64,000 nt of DNA, taken from Reinekea marinisedimentorum (lineage in GTDB: Bacteria; Pseudomonadota; Gammaproteobacteria; Pseudomonadales; Natronospirillaceae). The position numbers were made by a program, and so were the translations under genes. The stretch is taken from the NCBI RefSeq assembly GCF_004341165.1, contig NZ_SLZR01000005.1:124001-188000 (forward strand). The letters run 5' to 3'. The notes under the pieces were generated by a model. That model did no database searches, was not told the origin of the DNA, and saw only the letters and a list, made by a program, of their open reading frames with translations. Position 1 is the first letter of the stretch, and every line of letters begins with the position of its first letter. Shown here piece after piece: positions 16,338-26,983 of this stretch.

Positions 16338-19070
16338 TTAGCTTAACTTACCGCAACACTGCTTGTATTTCTTACCTGAACCACACGGGCAAGGCTCGTT
16401 ACGGCCAACCTTCTGGCTGGTGCGTACCGGTGCCTGCTTTTGTGCCTCATCACCTTCAGGGGCAGACTCCTGCTCTTCCTGCTGCAAGGCTGAGGCTTTC
16501 GCGTGTTCGTACTGCATTTTCGCCTTCGCCAACTCCTGACGGCGGCGAGCTTCCTCTTCAGCTTCTTCCTGTGAACGCACCTGAACCATAGCCAGGTACT
16601 TAACAGTCTGGAACTTCACTTCAGCAAGCATATTCTGGAACAGCTCAAAAGATTCCCGCTTGTATTCCTGTTTTGGGTTTTTCTGGGCGTAGCCACGCAG
16701 GTGAATGCCCTGACGCAGGTGGTCCATGTTGTACAGGTGCTCTTTCCAGAGCTGGTCTAACACCTGCAACATAACTTGTTTTTCAAACTGTCTGAATGAA
16801 ACAGAACCGACAATCTGCTCTTTCTGCTCGTAACTGGCGGCCATTTCCTGAATGATGCGTTCCAGAATGCCTTCATCCGTCAGGTGGTCATCAGCATCAA
16901 TCCAACCCTGAATACCCAGCTTGAGATTAAACTCACGCTCAAGCTCTTTTTCCAGACCTTCAACATCCCATTGTTCTGGCAGGCTTTGCGCAGGAATAAA
17001 ATCGCGGCAGAGCTGAGAGATCACGTCTGCGCGAATCTTCTCAATAATGTCTTTAATGTCTTCGGCAACCATCAGCTCATCACGCTGATTATAGATGACC
17101 GTACGCTGATCATTCGCGACGTCATCGTATTCCAGCAATTGCTTACGAATATCAAAGTTGCGGTTTTCAACCTTTCGCTGAGCTTTTTCAATGGCATTTG
17201 AAACCATTTTCGCTTCAATGGGCTCGCCTTCGTCCATACCCAGCTTGCTGAACATATTCTTCATGCTTGGCGGCATAAAGATGCGCATAAGGTTATCGTC
17301 CAGAGACAGGAAGAAACGCGAAGAACCCGGGTCACCCTGACGACCGGCACGGCCACGAAGCTGATTGTCGATACGGCGGGATTCATGACGCTCAGTACCG
17401 ATAATATGCAGGCCACCGGCATCCTTCACAGCCTGCTGACGCGCAGCCCAGGTTGCTTTAACGGCCTCTATTTCGGCTTCTGTCGGCTTATCCAGCTCTG
17501 CAATTTCTGCATCCAGATTACCACCCAATACGATATCGGTACCACGGCCTGCCATGTTGGTGGCAATGGTCACCGAGCCCGGCAAGCCAGCCTGAGCGAT
17601 AATTTGCGCTTCACTGGCGTGCTGCTTGGCGTTTAAAACATTATGCTTAATTTTGGCAGCATCGAGTGCTTTGGAGATACGCTCCGACGCTTCAACCGAG
17701 GCCGTACCAACCAGAACAGGTCGCTTCTGCTCTACAACGTTCTGGATTTCTTTAATAACAGCAGAATATTTGTCTGCTTCATTCAGATAAACCAGGTCGT
17801 TCTCGTCTATACGGGCAACGGCTTTGTTGGTTGGAATAACGACTACATCGAGGCCATAAATTTCATTTAATTCGAAGGCTTCTGTATCTGCCGTACCGGT
17901 CATACCCGATAACTTATCGTACAGTCGGAAATAGTTCTGGAAGGTAGTCGATGCCAACGTCTGGTTTTCTTTCTGCACTTCCAGGTTTTCTTTCGCTTCA
18001 ACAGCCTGATGCAAACCGTCACTCCAGCGACGACCCGGCATCGTTCGGCCTGTATGCTCATCAACAATCACGACCTGATTGTTCTGAACGATATAATCGA
18101 CATTCTTCTGGAAGATATGATGGGCGCGAATACCCGCCATAACATGATGGAAAAGTATCAGGTTAGCCGGCGCATACAGGCTTTCACCTTCTTTCAATAA
18201 GCCAGCTTCCTGAAGCAGGTTTTCTACCCGTTCATGGCCTTCTTCGGTTAGCTCAACACTGCGCTGCTTTTCATCAATGGTAAAGTCACCCGGCTTGGCT
18301 TCTTCACCTTCATTGGCCGCATAACCACGCGTTAATTTAGGAATCAGTTTGTTGACTTCGATGTAACGGGCGCTGGAGTCTTCGGCAGCACCGGAAATAA
18401 TCAGCGGTGTACGTGCCTCATCGATCAGAATAGAGTCAACCTCATCGACAATCGCAAAGTTATGGCCACGCTGGAATTTATCTTCCATGCGGAAGGCCAT
18501 GTTGTCACGCAGGTAATCAAAGCCGAATTCGTTGTTCGTTCCGTAGGTAATGTCTGCCTGATAAGCAGCCTTTTTCTCTGCAGGGTCCTGCTGGTTTACA
18601 ACCACACCAACCGACAGGCCAAGGGCATTGTAAAGCGGCTCCATCCAGGAGGAGTCCCGGCGGGCCAGATAGTCGTTCACGGTAATCACGTGAACGCCCT
18701 TACCGGAGATGGCATTCAGGTAGGCAGCAAGGGTAGCAACCAACGTTTTACCTTCACCGGTTTTCATTTCTGAAACCTTGCCCTGATGCAACACCATGCC
18801 ACCGATCATCTGTACATCGAAGTGACGCAGCCCCATCACCCGCTTGCTGGCTTCGCGAACCAGTGCAAAAGCTTCGGGAATCAACGAATCAAGAGTCGCA
18901 CCTTCGGCAAAACGACTACGGAATTCCGCTGTCTTAGCTTTAATGTCATCATCTGAAAGACCACTGTAGCCTTCTTCCAGCTGATTGATCTTCTGCAGGA
19001 CTTTTCCTAAACGTTTAATTTCTCGATCGTTTTTACTACCGATCACTTTACGGGCAATTGTGGTGAACAT
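16338..19070 (-). CDS. secA: Preprotein translocase ATPase SecA
   Basis: This motor subunit of the Sec translocon pushes unfolded preproteins through SecYEG. The product is 910 residues, the usual length. Walker A is [13 protein letters not shown], the DEAD motif is [16 protein letters not shown], and helicase motif VI is [17 protein letters not shown]. The C-terminal zinc site [13 protein letters not shown] binds SecB and lipids. The 163 bp upstream contain AAGACA-N17-TATAGT, a possible own promoter. It closes the dcw cluster together with argJ. Confidence 0.98.
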   Translation of the reverse strand: MFTTIARKVIGSKNDREIKRLGKVLQKINQLEEGYSGLSDDDIKAKTAEFRSRFAEGATLDSLIPEAFALVREASKRVMGLRHFDVQMIGGMVLHQGKVSEMKTGEGKTLVATLAAYLNAISGKGVHVITVNDYLARRDSSWMEPLYNALGLSVGVVVNQQDPAEKKAAYQADITYGTNNEFGFDYLRDNMAFRMEDKFQRGHNFAIVDEVDSILIDEARTPLIISGAAEDSSARYIEVNKLIPKLTRGYAANEGEEAKPGDFTIDEKQRSVELTEEGHERVENLLQEAGLLKEGESLYAPANLILFHHVMAGIRAHHIFQKNVDYIVQNNQVVIVDEHTGRTMPGRRWSDGLHQAVEAKENLEVQKENQTLASTTFQNYFRLYDKLSGMTGTADTEAFELNEIYGLDVVVIPTNKAVARIDENDLVYLNEADKYSAVIKEIQNVVEQKRPVLVGTASVEASERISKALDAAKIKHNVLNAKQHASEAQIIAQAGLPGSVTIATNMAGRGTDIVLGGNLDAEIAELDKPTEAEIEAVKATWAARQQAVKDAGGLHIIGTERHESRRIDNQLRGRAGRQGDPGSSRFFLSLDDNLMRIFMPPSMKNMFSKLGMDEGEPIEAKMVSNAIEKAQRKVENRNFDIRKQLLEYDDVANDQRTVIYNQRDELMVAEDIKDIIEKIRADVISQLCRDFIPAQSLPEQWDVEGLEKELEREFNLKLGIQGWIDADDHLTDEGILERIIQEMAASYEQKEQIVGSVSFRQFEKQVMLQVLDQLWKEHLYNMDHLRQGIHLRGYAQKNPKQEYKRESFELFQNMLAEVKFQTVKYLAMVQVRSQEEAEEEARRRQELAKAKMQYEHAKASALQQEEQESAPEGDEAQKQAPVRTSQKVGRNEPCPCGSGKKYKQCCGKLS

Positions 19071-19233
19071 AGCGGCTTTTCTATTGAATTATCAGGCAGT
19101 TAAGATGGGGGTAACTATACAGATCGCAAGGGGGCTTGTCTTTGATATTGTCGTTAATTAGACGCAGCTCTGATTTTACCGGGGAGGGAAAGAAATTGAC
19201 TGAACTATCAATGACTTAAATCAAGCCAGGAGG

Positions 19234-20154
19234 TCAGAAGCGGGCAACCCGATTGATGTATTTGCTGGGGTCAACTGACTTGCCATACAGCTTCACTTCG
19301 AAATGAACGTGCGGCCCGGTTGAACGGCCGGTACTGCCCATCAGTGCGACGACATCCGACTTCTTCACAACATCACCGACCGATACCAGAATTTCACTGC
19401 AGTGCGCATAGCGCGTAACAAAACCATTTCCGTGGCTAATTTCCACCAGTTCACCATAGCCGTAGCGCGTACCGGCCCAGGTGACCACACCGGAGGCAAC
19501 CGCAACGATATCGGCCCCCTCTTTACCGGCAAAGTCGACACCGTCATGCCACGCCTTATTGCCGCTGAACGGATCATTTCGGTATCCGTAACGTGAGCTC
19601 ATCCAGCCACGCAATATAGGCCGACCGGCAACAAAGGTTTCACTTTGAATTTCACGATCGCCTAACAGAGAATTCAGCACGCTTAATTGCTGCTCACGGT
19701 TATCAATCGTCACGGCCAGATCATCAAGGATGCTGACGAAATCCGGCGCTTCGTAGCCGACGGTTTGGCCCTCGGGGCCACCAACGGCAACAGGCGCGGA
19801 AAAATCAAACTCGCCCTGATCAAGGCTGGCAACATCGACTAAACGCTCACCCAACGCATCCAACCGGGTCAACCGGCCCTGAAGCTCAGCAAGCTTAATA
19901 CGCAGAGCATTGATCTGTTCTTCGGTGTACTGACGTGTCTTTTCGAGCTCTGAAGATTGCTCTGCAATGCGGTGTTGCCATTCCTCGGCAACCGCTCCGT
20001 CAATGACAACCACACCTTCTTTCGGAATTGAGCTGAACACAAACCAGCTGACTGCCACAGAAACCGTTACCATCACCATCAACGCAAACATCAGCGCCCA
20101 GGAAGATACCATCCTGGAGCGGCCATGTTTACGACTGACGATGATGATATTCAT
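19234..20154 (-). CDS. M23-family (LytM) peptidase, membrane anchored
   Basis: The product is 306 residues with one N-terminal membrane segment (about 16-40) and a periplasmic coiled coil (about 55-105, SSELEKTRQYTEEQINALR). The C-terminal LytM domain has zinc ligands in HDGVDF, YAHCSE and HVHFEV, so the active site looks complete. It probably cuts peptidoglycan cross-links or regulates another hydrolase. It lies between lpxC and secA, where Pseudomonas also has an M23 gene. The start is 8 nt after the lpxC stop. Confidence 0.93.
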   Translation of the reverse strand: MNIIIVSRKHGRSRMVSSWALMFALMVMVTVSVAVSWFVFSSIPKEGVVVIDGAVAEEWQHRIAEQSSELEKTRQYTEEQINALRIKLAELQGRLTRLDALGERLVDVASLDQGEFDFSAPVAVGGPEGQTVGYEAPDFVSILDDLAVTIDNREQQLSVLNSLLGDREIQSETFVAGRPILRGWMSSRYGYRNDPFSGNKAWHDGVDFAGKEGADIVAVASGVVTWAGTRYGYGELVEISHGNGFVTRYAHCSEILVSVGDVVKKSDVVALMGSTGRSTGPHVHFEVKLYGKSVDPSKYINRVARF

Positions 20155-20162
20155 GGGGAGTA

Positions 20163-21080
20163 TCAGCTCACTGCTAAGGTCGGTGAATAGGAAATCGGTG
20201 CATCAGTGCACGCCTCTTCACCAAAGGTAGCATATTCCCATGCATCCGGATTATTAAGCAGCTCGCGCAGCAGGATGTTATTCAGGCCATGACCCGACTT
20301 ATAACCAACGAAGCGACCAATCAGCGCGTAACCCAGCTGATATAAATCACCAACGGCATCGAGCACCTTATGACGGACAAACTCGTCTTCGTAACGCAGG
20401 CCATCCTCATTCAAAACTTTGTAGTCATCGACCGCAATCGCGTTATTCACGCTGGCACCCAACGCCAGGTTGTTGGCACGCAGGTATTCGAAATCCCGCA
20501 TAAAGCCAAAAGTACGCGCTCTGGAAACTTCTTTCACATAAGCAGAGGTGGAAAACTCAAACACCGTTTGCTGACTTCTGCTACGAAAGACCGGGTGGTC
20601 GAAATCGATCGTGAAATTAAGCTGATAACCATCATAGGGCTCAAAACGGGCGTACTTATCGCCATCCTGAACACTGATTGGCTTGATGATTCGAATGAAT
20701 TTCTTCGCTTTCGGTTGATCCACAATACCTGCAGATTGCAACAGAAATACAAATGGCCCCGAGCTGCCATCCATAATGGGCACTTCCGGGGCACTTAATT
20801 CGACAATCGCGTTGTCGATACCTAAACCAGCGCAAGCTGATAACAAATGTTCAACGGTTCCTACCGTTGCCTCACCGTTAACCAGGTTCGTAGACAAGGT
20901 GGTATCGCCCACGTTCAGGGCGTGGGCTTTCACTTCCGGGCAGCCGTCGAGGTCCGTACGGACGAAGACGATCCCAGTATCTACCGGAGCAGGGCTTAAC
21001 GTTAAATATACCTTCTTACCCGAGTGCAAACCGACACCCGTGGCCTTGATGGTATTTTTCAGGGTTCTCTGATTAACCAT
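20163..21080 (-). CDS. lpxC: UDP-3-O-acyl-N-acetylglucosamine deacetylase LpxC
   Basis: This zinc enzyme of the first committed lipid A step is 305 residues, the normal length. Zinc and catalytic residues lie in VEHLLSA (E77-H78), [16 protein letters not shown] (H and D ligands) and KSGHGLNN. Downstream of ftsZ, the 89-bp gap has a 7-bp hairpin (21114-21133) and a TATAAG hexamer, so lpxC may have its own promoter, as it does elsewhere. The C-terminus is short and hydrophobic (TLAVS), a region used for FtsH-controlled turnover in E. coli. Confidence 0.97.
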   Translation of the reverse strand: MVNQRTLKNTIKATGVGLHSGKKVYLTLSPAPVDTGIVFVRTDLDGCPEVKAHALNVGDTTLSTNLVNGEATVGTVEHLLSACAGLGIDNAIVELSAPEVPIMDGSSGPFVFLLQSAGIVDQPKAKKFIRIIKPISVQDGDKYARFEPYDGYQLNFTIDFDHPVFRSRSQQTVFEFSTSAYVKEVSRARTFGFMRDFEYLRANNLALGASVNNAIAVDDYKVLNEDGLRYEDEFVRHKVLDAVGDLYQLGYALIGRFVGYKSGHGLNNILLRELLNNPDAWEYATFGEEACTDAPISYSPTLAVS

Positions 21081-21169
21081 TCGGTGACTTATACCGCATT
21101 TTTAGACTGACAAGTTCTGCATTCTAGCAGAACCGTAAGCCTAAACAAAAGTTATCAACTCATCCTGAA

Positions 21170-22336
21170 TTAATCTGCCTGCCGGCGCAAAAACGCTGGA
21201 ATGTCCAGATAGTCCAGATCCCGTGCCGTTTTGATCGGTTTTTCAGGCTCAGTCTGCACTTTCTTTTCAACAGCTTCTGCTGCACGTTTTACAGCAGGGC
21301 GCTCCAATGCCTTGTAGTCGGTCTGGCGAACAGTGTTATCCACCGCTACTTTAGGCTTTGCAGGCGCTGCAGCGGCCTTTTGAGCTTCGCCAATACCGGT
21401 TGCGACAACAGTTACCCGAATTTCATCTTCCAATTCAGGGTCGATCACCGTACCAACAACAACGGTAGCGTCTTCTGAGGCAAACTCTTCGATGGTATCA
21501 CCCACCTCGGTAAACTCATCCAGGCCAAGGTCGAGGCCGGCAGAGACGTTCACCAGAATACCGCGGGCACCGTGCAGGTCGACATCTTCCAGCAATGGGC
21601 TGCGAATCGCCATCTCAGCAGCTCGTTGTGCACGGTTTTCACCGGAAGCACGACCGCTGCCCATCATCGCCATACCCATTTCAGACATCACCGTACTTAC
21701 GTCGGCAAAGTCGAGGTTAATCGTACCCGGGCGAACGATCAGATCGGCAACACCCTGAACTGCGTTCAGCAACACATCGTTGGCTTCAGCAAAGGCCTCA
21801 ATCAACGAAACACCTTTACCTAAAACGCTCAATAACTTTTCATTTGGAATGGTAATAAGGGAGTCGACATGCTGACGCAGCTCTTCAATACCTTCCATTG
21901 CAATCTTCATTCGGCGCTTACCCTCAAACGGGAACGGCTTGGTAACAACAGCGACCGTCAGAATACCCAGTTCGCGGGCAATCTCTGCCACAACCGGAGC
22001 AGCACCGGTTCCGGTACCACCGCCCATGCCGGCCGTAATAAAGACCATGTCTGCACCTTTCAGGATTTCCGCAATTTGATCGCGGTCTTCCAATGCCGAC
22101 TGACGGCCGATATCCGGGTTTGCACCGGCACCCAGGCCACGGGTAATACTGTTACCCAACTGCAGAACAGTCGATGCGGATATGCTTTGCAGAGCCTGAG
22201 CATCGGTATTGGCGCAGATGAACTCAACGCCTTCCACTCGGCTATCCAACATATGCTTCACGGCATTACCGCCGCCGCCGCCACATCCAAAAACTTTAAT
22301 AACTGCATTTGGTTGCTCGTCTACTAACGTAAACAT
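21170..22336 (-). CDS. ftsZ: Cell division GTPase FtsZ
   Basis: This tubulin homologue forms the Z ring. The preferred start is ATG 22336 (MFTLVDEQPNAVIKVFG), which lines up with known FtsZ starts and has AAAGGAA six bases upstream; an in-frame ATG at 22372 would add 12 residues. The product is 388 residues. The GTP-binding motif is GGGTGTGAAPVVAE, the synergy loop region NLDFADVSTVM is present, and a variable linker leads to the C-terminal peptide LDYLDIPAFLRRQAD that binds FtsA and ZipA. A Cys replaces the usual Val in VFGCGGGGGNAV. Confidence 0.98.
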   Translation of the reverse strand: MFTLVDEQPNAVIKVFGCGGGGGNAVKHMLDSRVEGVEFICANTDAQALQSISASTVLQLGNSITRGLGAGANPDIGRQSALEDRDQIAEILKGADMVFITAGMGGGTGTGAAPVVAEIARELGILTVAVVTKPFPFEGKRRMKIAMEGIEELRQHVDSLITIPNEKLLSVLGKGVSLIEAFAEANDVLLNAVQGVADLIVRPGTINLDFADVSTVMSEMGMAMMGSGRASGENRAQRAAEMAIRSPLLEDVDLHGARGILVNVSAGLDLGLDEFTEVGDTIEEFASEDATVVVGTVIDPELEDEIRVTVVATGIGEAQKAAAAPAKPKVAVDNTVRQTDYKALERPAVKRAAEAVEKKVQTEPEKPIKTARDLDYLDIPAFLRRQAD

Positions 22337-22420
22337 ATCGCTTCCTTTCACATCTGAATCAAAATTTGCCATTTTCCTACTCCACTTTTTCTAGTGCCGC
22401 CTGACCGACACACCCTGAAT

Positions 22421-23662
22421 TTAAAAATTCTCTGTAACCCACTGCCTGAAAGACTGCCAACCGGTAGCCTTCTTTCTGGGTTTTCCAGATTTAACTTTTA
22501 CTTGTCCACTCTTTAACTGGCGCAGGCCGTACTGCAGTAGCCCAACACCTGTCGAATGAATGGGATTGTTCACTACGTCTGAAAGGCCGGACACCCCTTG
22601 CGGTGATGCCAAGCGAACCGGCACATGAAATACCTCTTCAGCCAGTTCAACAACGCCTTCCATTTTTGATGTACCGCCGGTTAATACAACGCCGGCGGGA
22701 ATCATATCTTCATAGCCACAACGACGAAGTTCTGCCTTTACCAGCGACAGCAATTCTTCGTATCGAGGTTCCACAACTTCAGCCAATGCCTGACGGGTTA
22801 ACTCACGTGCGCTGCGATCACCAACACTCGGAACCTTGATGGTTTCGTGTTCACCCGCCAATTGCGATAAAGCACAGGCATATTTAATTTTTATATCTTC
22901 GGCATGCTGGGTTGGGGTAGCAAAAGCCATCGCGATGTCATTGGTCACCTGATCACCGGCAATAGGGATCACCGCCGTATGCCGAATTGCACCTTCGGTA
23001 TAGATGGCGATGTCAGTCGTGCCGCCACCGATATCGACTAAACAAACGCCCAGCTCTTTTTCATCATCCGTCAGAACCGCCTGAGCCGAAGCGATCTGTT
23101 CCAAAATAATCTGATCCACTTCCAGGCCACAGCGGCGTACACACTTATCAATATTCTGTACCGCGTTTTGCGCACCGGTTACCAGGTGCACCCGTGCCTC
23201 AAGACGAACACCACACATCCCCAGAGGTTCTTTAATCCCTTCCTGGCTATCAATGATGTATTCCTGCGGCAGCACATGCAGAATTTTCTGGTCGGCTGGG
23301 ATGGCGACCGCCTTAGCCGCATCAATAACGCGTTCCAGATCCGCATCAACAACTTCTTTATCTTTAATTGCAACAATACCGTTGCTGTTCAGGCTGCTGA
23401 TGTGGCTGCCGGCAATACCGACATACACAGAATGGATGTCACAACCCGACATCAGCTCAGCTTCTTCAATAGCGCGCTGGATGCTCTGAATGGTGGATTC
23501 AATATTGACCACCACACCCTTTTTCAACCCGCGCGAAGGGTGAGAGCCCAGCCCGATAATTTCTATACCACCTTCCGCTGTTACGGTTCCGACGATCGCA
23601 ACGACCTTAGATGTGCCGATATCCAAACCGACCAACAACTGTCCTTTGTGTGGTGATGCCAT
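22421..23662 (-). CDS. ftsA: Cell division protein FtsA
   Basis: This actin-like ATPase ties FtsZ to the membrane and recruits later division proteins. The product is 413 residues. The phosphate-1 motif is LVGLDIGTSKV, the phosphate-2 region is CLVDIGGGTTDIAIY, the adenosine motif is VLTGGTSKMEG, and the C-terminal amphipathic helix is GWQSFRQWVTENF. It lies between ftsQ and ftsZ as usual, with a 19-nt gap from ftsQ. Confidence 0.97.
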   Translation of the reverse strand: MASPHKGQLLVGLDIGTSKVVAIVGTVTAEGGIEIIGLGSHPSRGLKKGVVVNIESTIQSIQRAIEEAELMSGCDIHSVYVGIAGSHISSLNSNGIVAIKDKEVVDADLERVIDAAKAVAIPADQKILHVLPQEYIIDSQEGIKEPLGMCGVRLEARVHLVTGAQNAVQNIDKCVRRCGLEVDQIILEQIASAQAVLTDDEKELGVCLVDIGGGTTDIAIYTEGAIRHTAVIPIAGDQVTNDIAMAFATPTQHAEDIKIKYACALSQLAGEHETIKVPSVGDRSARELTRQALAEVVEPRYEELLSLVKAELRRCGYEDMIPAGVVLTGGTSKMEGVVELAEEVFHVPVRLASPQGVSGLSDVVNNPIHSTGVGLLQYGLRQLKSGQVKVKSGKPRKKATGWQSFRQWVTENF

Positions 23663-23681
23663 ATTTAACCTCTAAAGTATT

Positions 23682-24443
23682 TCAACCCGCTGTTTTAATA
23701 GAAATTCCATTGGAATAACGAGCATCTATATATTCAATTTCTGTTTCTTTGTAAGCCTCAAGGTTCAAAACACGAACCACTCTCCGGCTTCGTTCAACAA
23801 CGTTTCTATCACCCAGCGAAATCAAAACGCCGTTGTCTAATTTCAATTCCCAGGAACCTCTGGGGAACAGCTTAACTTCCTGCAAACCGGCACCGGCATT
23901 TTCAAACACCTGCGCAAACTGCAGATACTGCTCCATGACAACCCCAGCACTGTTCTCCGGTCCCTTCAGGCTGGCAAGCCTGAGTTGTGAAGACGGATTC
24001 TGCAGTGGTTCGCCATCGCTGTTCAGAACTTCATTATCATTCCACAGCGCGACCGGCTCATGCTCTTCTACCTCAACGGCCAACACGCCCGGCCATTGCT
24101 TTTTAACGGATACCCGGTAGACCCATGGCAGCTTTTCCAGTTCACTTTTTACCTTGGCCACATCAACAAACATTAAACTGTGACCTACAAACACCTGGGC
24201 AACTTCGTTGAACTGACTCTCGCTCTGGTAGATCAGTTCCTGTTGCAGCCTGACCTCTGTCACCGGCGCCGGATGCCAATCCAGCTTATTCAAATAAACA
24301 GCTGCAGTACCGGTTAACACAATGCCGGCAACCAGCAAAACCACCTTCGCACTGCGTACCAGCCAACGCTTCCAGGGCAGAGGCTCTCTGCGCTTAGTCG
24401 CGCCTCTGGCTTTGGCTTTTCTGTTTACTTTCTTGGTTGCCAA
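23682..24443 (-). CDS. ftsQ: Cell division protein FtsQ
   Basis: This bitopic membrane protein joins FtsL and FtsB in the divisome. The product is 253 residues with a basic cytoplasmic tail (KKVNRKAKARGATKRR), one membrane helix (VLLVAGIVLTGTAAVYL), a POTRA domain (about 70-140, LPWVYRVSVKKQWPGVLAVEVEEHEPVALWN without a break) and a beta domain. It starts 18 nt after murC with no ddlB between them, unlike E. coli and Pseudomonas. Confidence 0.95.
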   Translation of the reverse strand: MATKKVNRKAKARGATKRREPLPWKRWLVRSAKVVLLVAGIVLTGTAAVYLNKLDWHPAPVTEVRLQQELIYQSESQFNEVAQVFVGHSLMFVDVAKVKSELEKLPWVYRVSVKKQWPGVLAVEVEEHEPVALWNDNEVLNSDGEPLQNPSSQLRLASLKGPENSAGVVMEQYLQFAQVFENAGAGLQEVKLFPRGSWELKLDNGVLISLGDRNVVERSRRVVRVLNLEAYKETEIEYIDARYSNGISIKTAG

Positions 24444-24461
24444 TTAGTTTCTCCTGATTGC

Positions 24462-25910
24462 TTACCGTAATTCTTTAAAACCCAGTTCGCACTCAGCAAT
24501 TTTGAGGGACAAATTGCCCACATCACCGGCCCCCTGCGTTAACAACAGGTCGCCATCTTTTAAGACATCCGGCAGAACGGTAAAAATTCTTTCTTTGTCT
24601 TCAATAAAAATTGGATCTACCGCGCCACGCTGACGAATACTGCGACACAAACTGCGGCCATCCACACCGTTAATTGGAGCCTCGCCGGCCGAATAAATAT
24701 CGAGCAGCAGCAGAACATCGACACGCGAAAGTACATCAACAAAATCTTCGTAGAGATCACGTGTACGGCTATAACGGTGCGGCTGAAAAACGGCAACCAG
24801 CCTTTTTTCCGGCCAACCGGCACGGATAGCATCGAAGGTAACTTCCAGCTCTCTTGGGTGGTGACCGTAATCATCCACCAGCATGACGTTACCCTTTGGC
24901 GTCTGAAATTCTCCATTCACCTGGAAGCGACGACCCACACCGGAAAACTCAGCCAGGCCAGAGACAATGTCGCAATCCTTAACGCCCTCGTCGGTAGCTA
25001 CCGCTATGACCGCCAGCGCATTCAACACGTTGTGCTCACCCGGCATATTTAAGGTGATCTCTAAATCTTCATGGTCTTTTCGCTTGGCAGTAAATTTAGT
25101 TTTCAGACCCGCCTTAACGATATTTACGGCGCGAAAATCTGCCTCGTCATTCAAGCCATAGGTGATCGTTGGGCGATTCACATCCGGCATAATGGCGCGA
25201 ACATGCTCATCGTCGGAACACAAAACGACCAGGCCGTAGAACGGCACGTTGTGCAGAAAATCGACATAGGTTTGCTTCAGCTTTTCAAAATCACCGCCGT
25301 AGGTGCTCATGTGATCGGCATCGATATTGGTCACGATCGCGGTCATCGGTTGCAGGTGCAGGAAGGAGGCGTCACTCTCATCTGCTTCAGCAACCAGATA
25401 GCGGCTGGTACCTAAGCGTGCATTACTGCCAGCGCTGTTCAGCTTGCCACCGATGATAAAGGTCGGGTCAAATTCTTCGCTGGTCATCACAGACGCCATC
25501 AGTGAAGTCGTTGTGGTTTTACCGTGCGTACCGGCAATGGCAATGCCATGGCGGTAGCGCATCAGTTCGGCAAGCATTTCAGCGCGGCGGACAACCGGCA
25601 CCCGGTTATCCAGAGCCCATTTAATTTCTGCGTTCTCCGGGTTCACGGCCGTTGAAACAACCACAACATCGGAGCCTTCAACATTGCTCTGCTGATGACC
25701 ATAAAACACCTTAACGCCAAGGCCGGAAAGACGCTTGGTGGTCGGCGATTCACGCAGATCTGAGCCACTCACCGAATAGCCCTGATTGAACAGCACCTCG
25801 GCAATACCGCACATACCCACGCCGCCAATGCCAACAAAGTGGATGCGCTTAATACGACGCATTTCCGGAATCGGGAAACCGTCTTTATAGTCTGCTTTCG
25901 CGTATGTCAT
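24462..25910 (-). CDS. murC: UDP-N-acetylmuramate--L-alanine ligase
   Basis: This ligase adds L-Ala to UDP-MurNAc. The product is 482 residues. The nucleotide-binding motif is [18 protein letters not shown], the ATP P-loop is [11 protein letters not shown], and [10 protein letters not shown] is the Mur ligase signature. The start overlaps the murG stop by four bases. It is followed by ftsQ. Confidence 0.97.
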   Translation of the reverse strand: MTYAKADYKDGFPIPEMRRIKRIHFVGIGGVGMCGIAEVLFNQGYSVSGSDLRESPTTKRLSGLGVKVFYGHQQSNVEGSDVVVVSTAVNPENAEIKWALDNRVPVVRRAEMLAELMRYRHGIAIAGTHGKTTTTSLMASVMTSEEFDPTFIIGGKLNSAGSNARLGTSRYLVAEADESDASFLHLQPMTAIVTNIDADHMSTYGGDFEKLKQTYVDFLHNVPFYGLVVLCSDDEHVRAIMPDVNRPTITYGLNDEADFRAVNIVKAGLKTKFTAKRKDHEDLEITLNMPGEHNVLNALAVIAVATDEGVKDCDIVSGLAEFSGVGRRFQVNGEFQTPKGNVMLVDDYGHHPRELEVTFDAIRAGWPEKRLVAVFQPHRYSRTRDLYEDFVDVLSRVDVLLLLDIYSAGEAPINGVDGRSLCRSIRQRGAVDPIFIEDKERIFTVLPDVLKDGDLLLTQGAGDVGNLSLKIAECELGFKELR

Positions 25911-26983
25911 GCCGCCACCTCGGGTAAAAATTCTTGTACAACCTTCAGGATTCTTCTTGCCGAATCCCGAACACCTAATTGCCAGCTTCGGGTTGAAGCC
26001 TGCTGCAATTCATTTCGGTTTTTATTCCAGTAATCAATCCGCCCGGCAAGCGCCTCGGCGGTTAAATCTTTTTGTTCATACCATTCTGCTGCGCCGGCCT
26101 GTTTCAGCCAGTCAGCATTATCAAACTGTTGCCGATCCTTATGCCACGGGTAAGGCAGCAGGATGGAATAAGCACCGACCGCCGCCAGTTCTGAGACCGT
26201 CGCTGCACCGCTGCGGGCAACGACCAGGTCGCACCATTCATAGGCGGCCTTCATGTCATCAATAAATTCCACCACCGTTGCTTCAACACCCGCGTCTTTA
26301 TAAGCGGTCAGGCATTCGTCTGCCTTTCCCTTACCGGCCTGATGCCAGATCTCAACCGGTGCCGCCGCCTTACAGAGTGGCAGCGCCTGCGGCACTAATT
26401 CATTAATTGCCTGAGCGCCCTGAGAGCCGCCCAACACCAAAAGCTTCAGTGCGCGCCCGGACGCCAGTCCACGCAGTTCCGGCTTTTGAAATTCGCACAG
26501 GTTGGCCCGTACCGGATTACCCACGACTTCGTAATCCTCCGCAAAGGTATTGGGAAACGCCTGCAATACCACTGAAGCCTTTGCCGCCAACTTTTTATTG
26601 GTTAAGCCCGGCACACCATTCTGTTCATGCAGAATCAAAGGGATGCGCATGACCCAGGCAGCAACGCCACCGGGCGCCGAGGCATAACCGCCAAAGCCAA
26701 TGACTGCACTCGGCTTTTCTTTCAGGAAAATCGCGCAGCAACCGAGAAATGCACGCAGCAGGTTTATCGGTGCCAACAGTTTGCGCAAGCGCCCACCATG
26801 CCAAGCGGTGACTGGTAATCCGCAAAACTCGTAACCCATCTGCGGTACCAGCTTTCCTTCCATACCATTCAATGAGCCCAGCCAACGAACCTGATAGCCG
26901 CTTTCAACCAGTTTTTCAGCAACCGCCGCCGCCGGGAAAATATGCCCGCCGGTGCCTCCGGCCATAATCATCACCTTGGTCAT
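25907..26983 (-). CDS. murG: Lipid II synthase MurG (GT28)
   Basis: MurG moves GlcNAc from UDP-GlcNAc to lipid I at the inner membrane face. The product is 358 residues with two Rossmann halves. [17 protein letters not shown] and [14 protein letters not shown] lie in the N-terminal half, and [11 protein letters not shown] and [16 protein letters not shown] in the C-terminal half bind the donor. The start overlaps the ftsW stop (ATGA). Confidence 0.97.
   Translation of the reverse strand: MTKVMIMAGGTGGHIFPAAAVAEKLVESGYQVRWLGSLNGMEGKLVPQMGYEFCGLPVTAWHGGRLRKLLAPINLLRAFLGCCAIFLKEKPSAVIGFGGYASAPGGVAAWVMRIPLILHEQNGVPGLTNKKLAAKASVVLQAFPNTFAEDYEVVGNPVRANLCEFQKPELRGLASGRALKLLVLGGSQGAQAINELVPQALPLCKAAAPVEIWHQAGKGKADECLTAYKDAGVEATVVEFIDDMKAAYEWCDLVVARSGAATVSELAAVGAYSILLPYPWHKDRQQFDNADWLKQAGAAEWYEQKDLTAEALAGRIDYWNKNRNELQQASTRSWQLGVRDSARRILKVVQEFLPEVAA

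Noticed and set aside
21114-21133. 7-bp hairpin between ftsZ and lpxC as a strong terminator
   Set aside because: No T tract follows on the minus strand; at most it attenuates read-through into lpxC.
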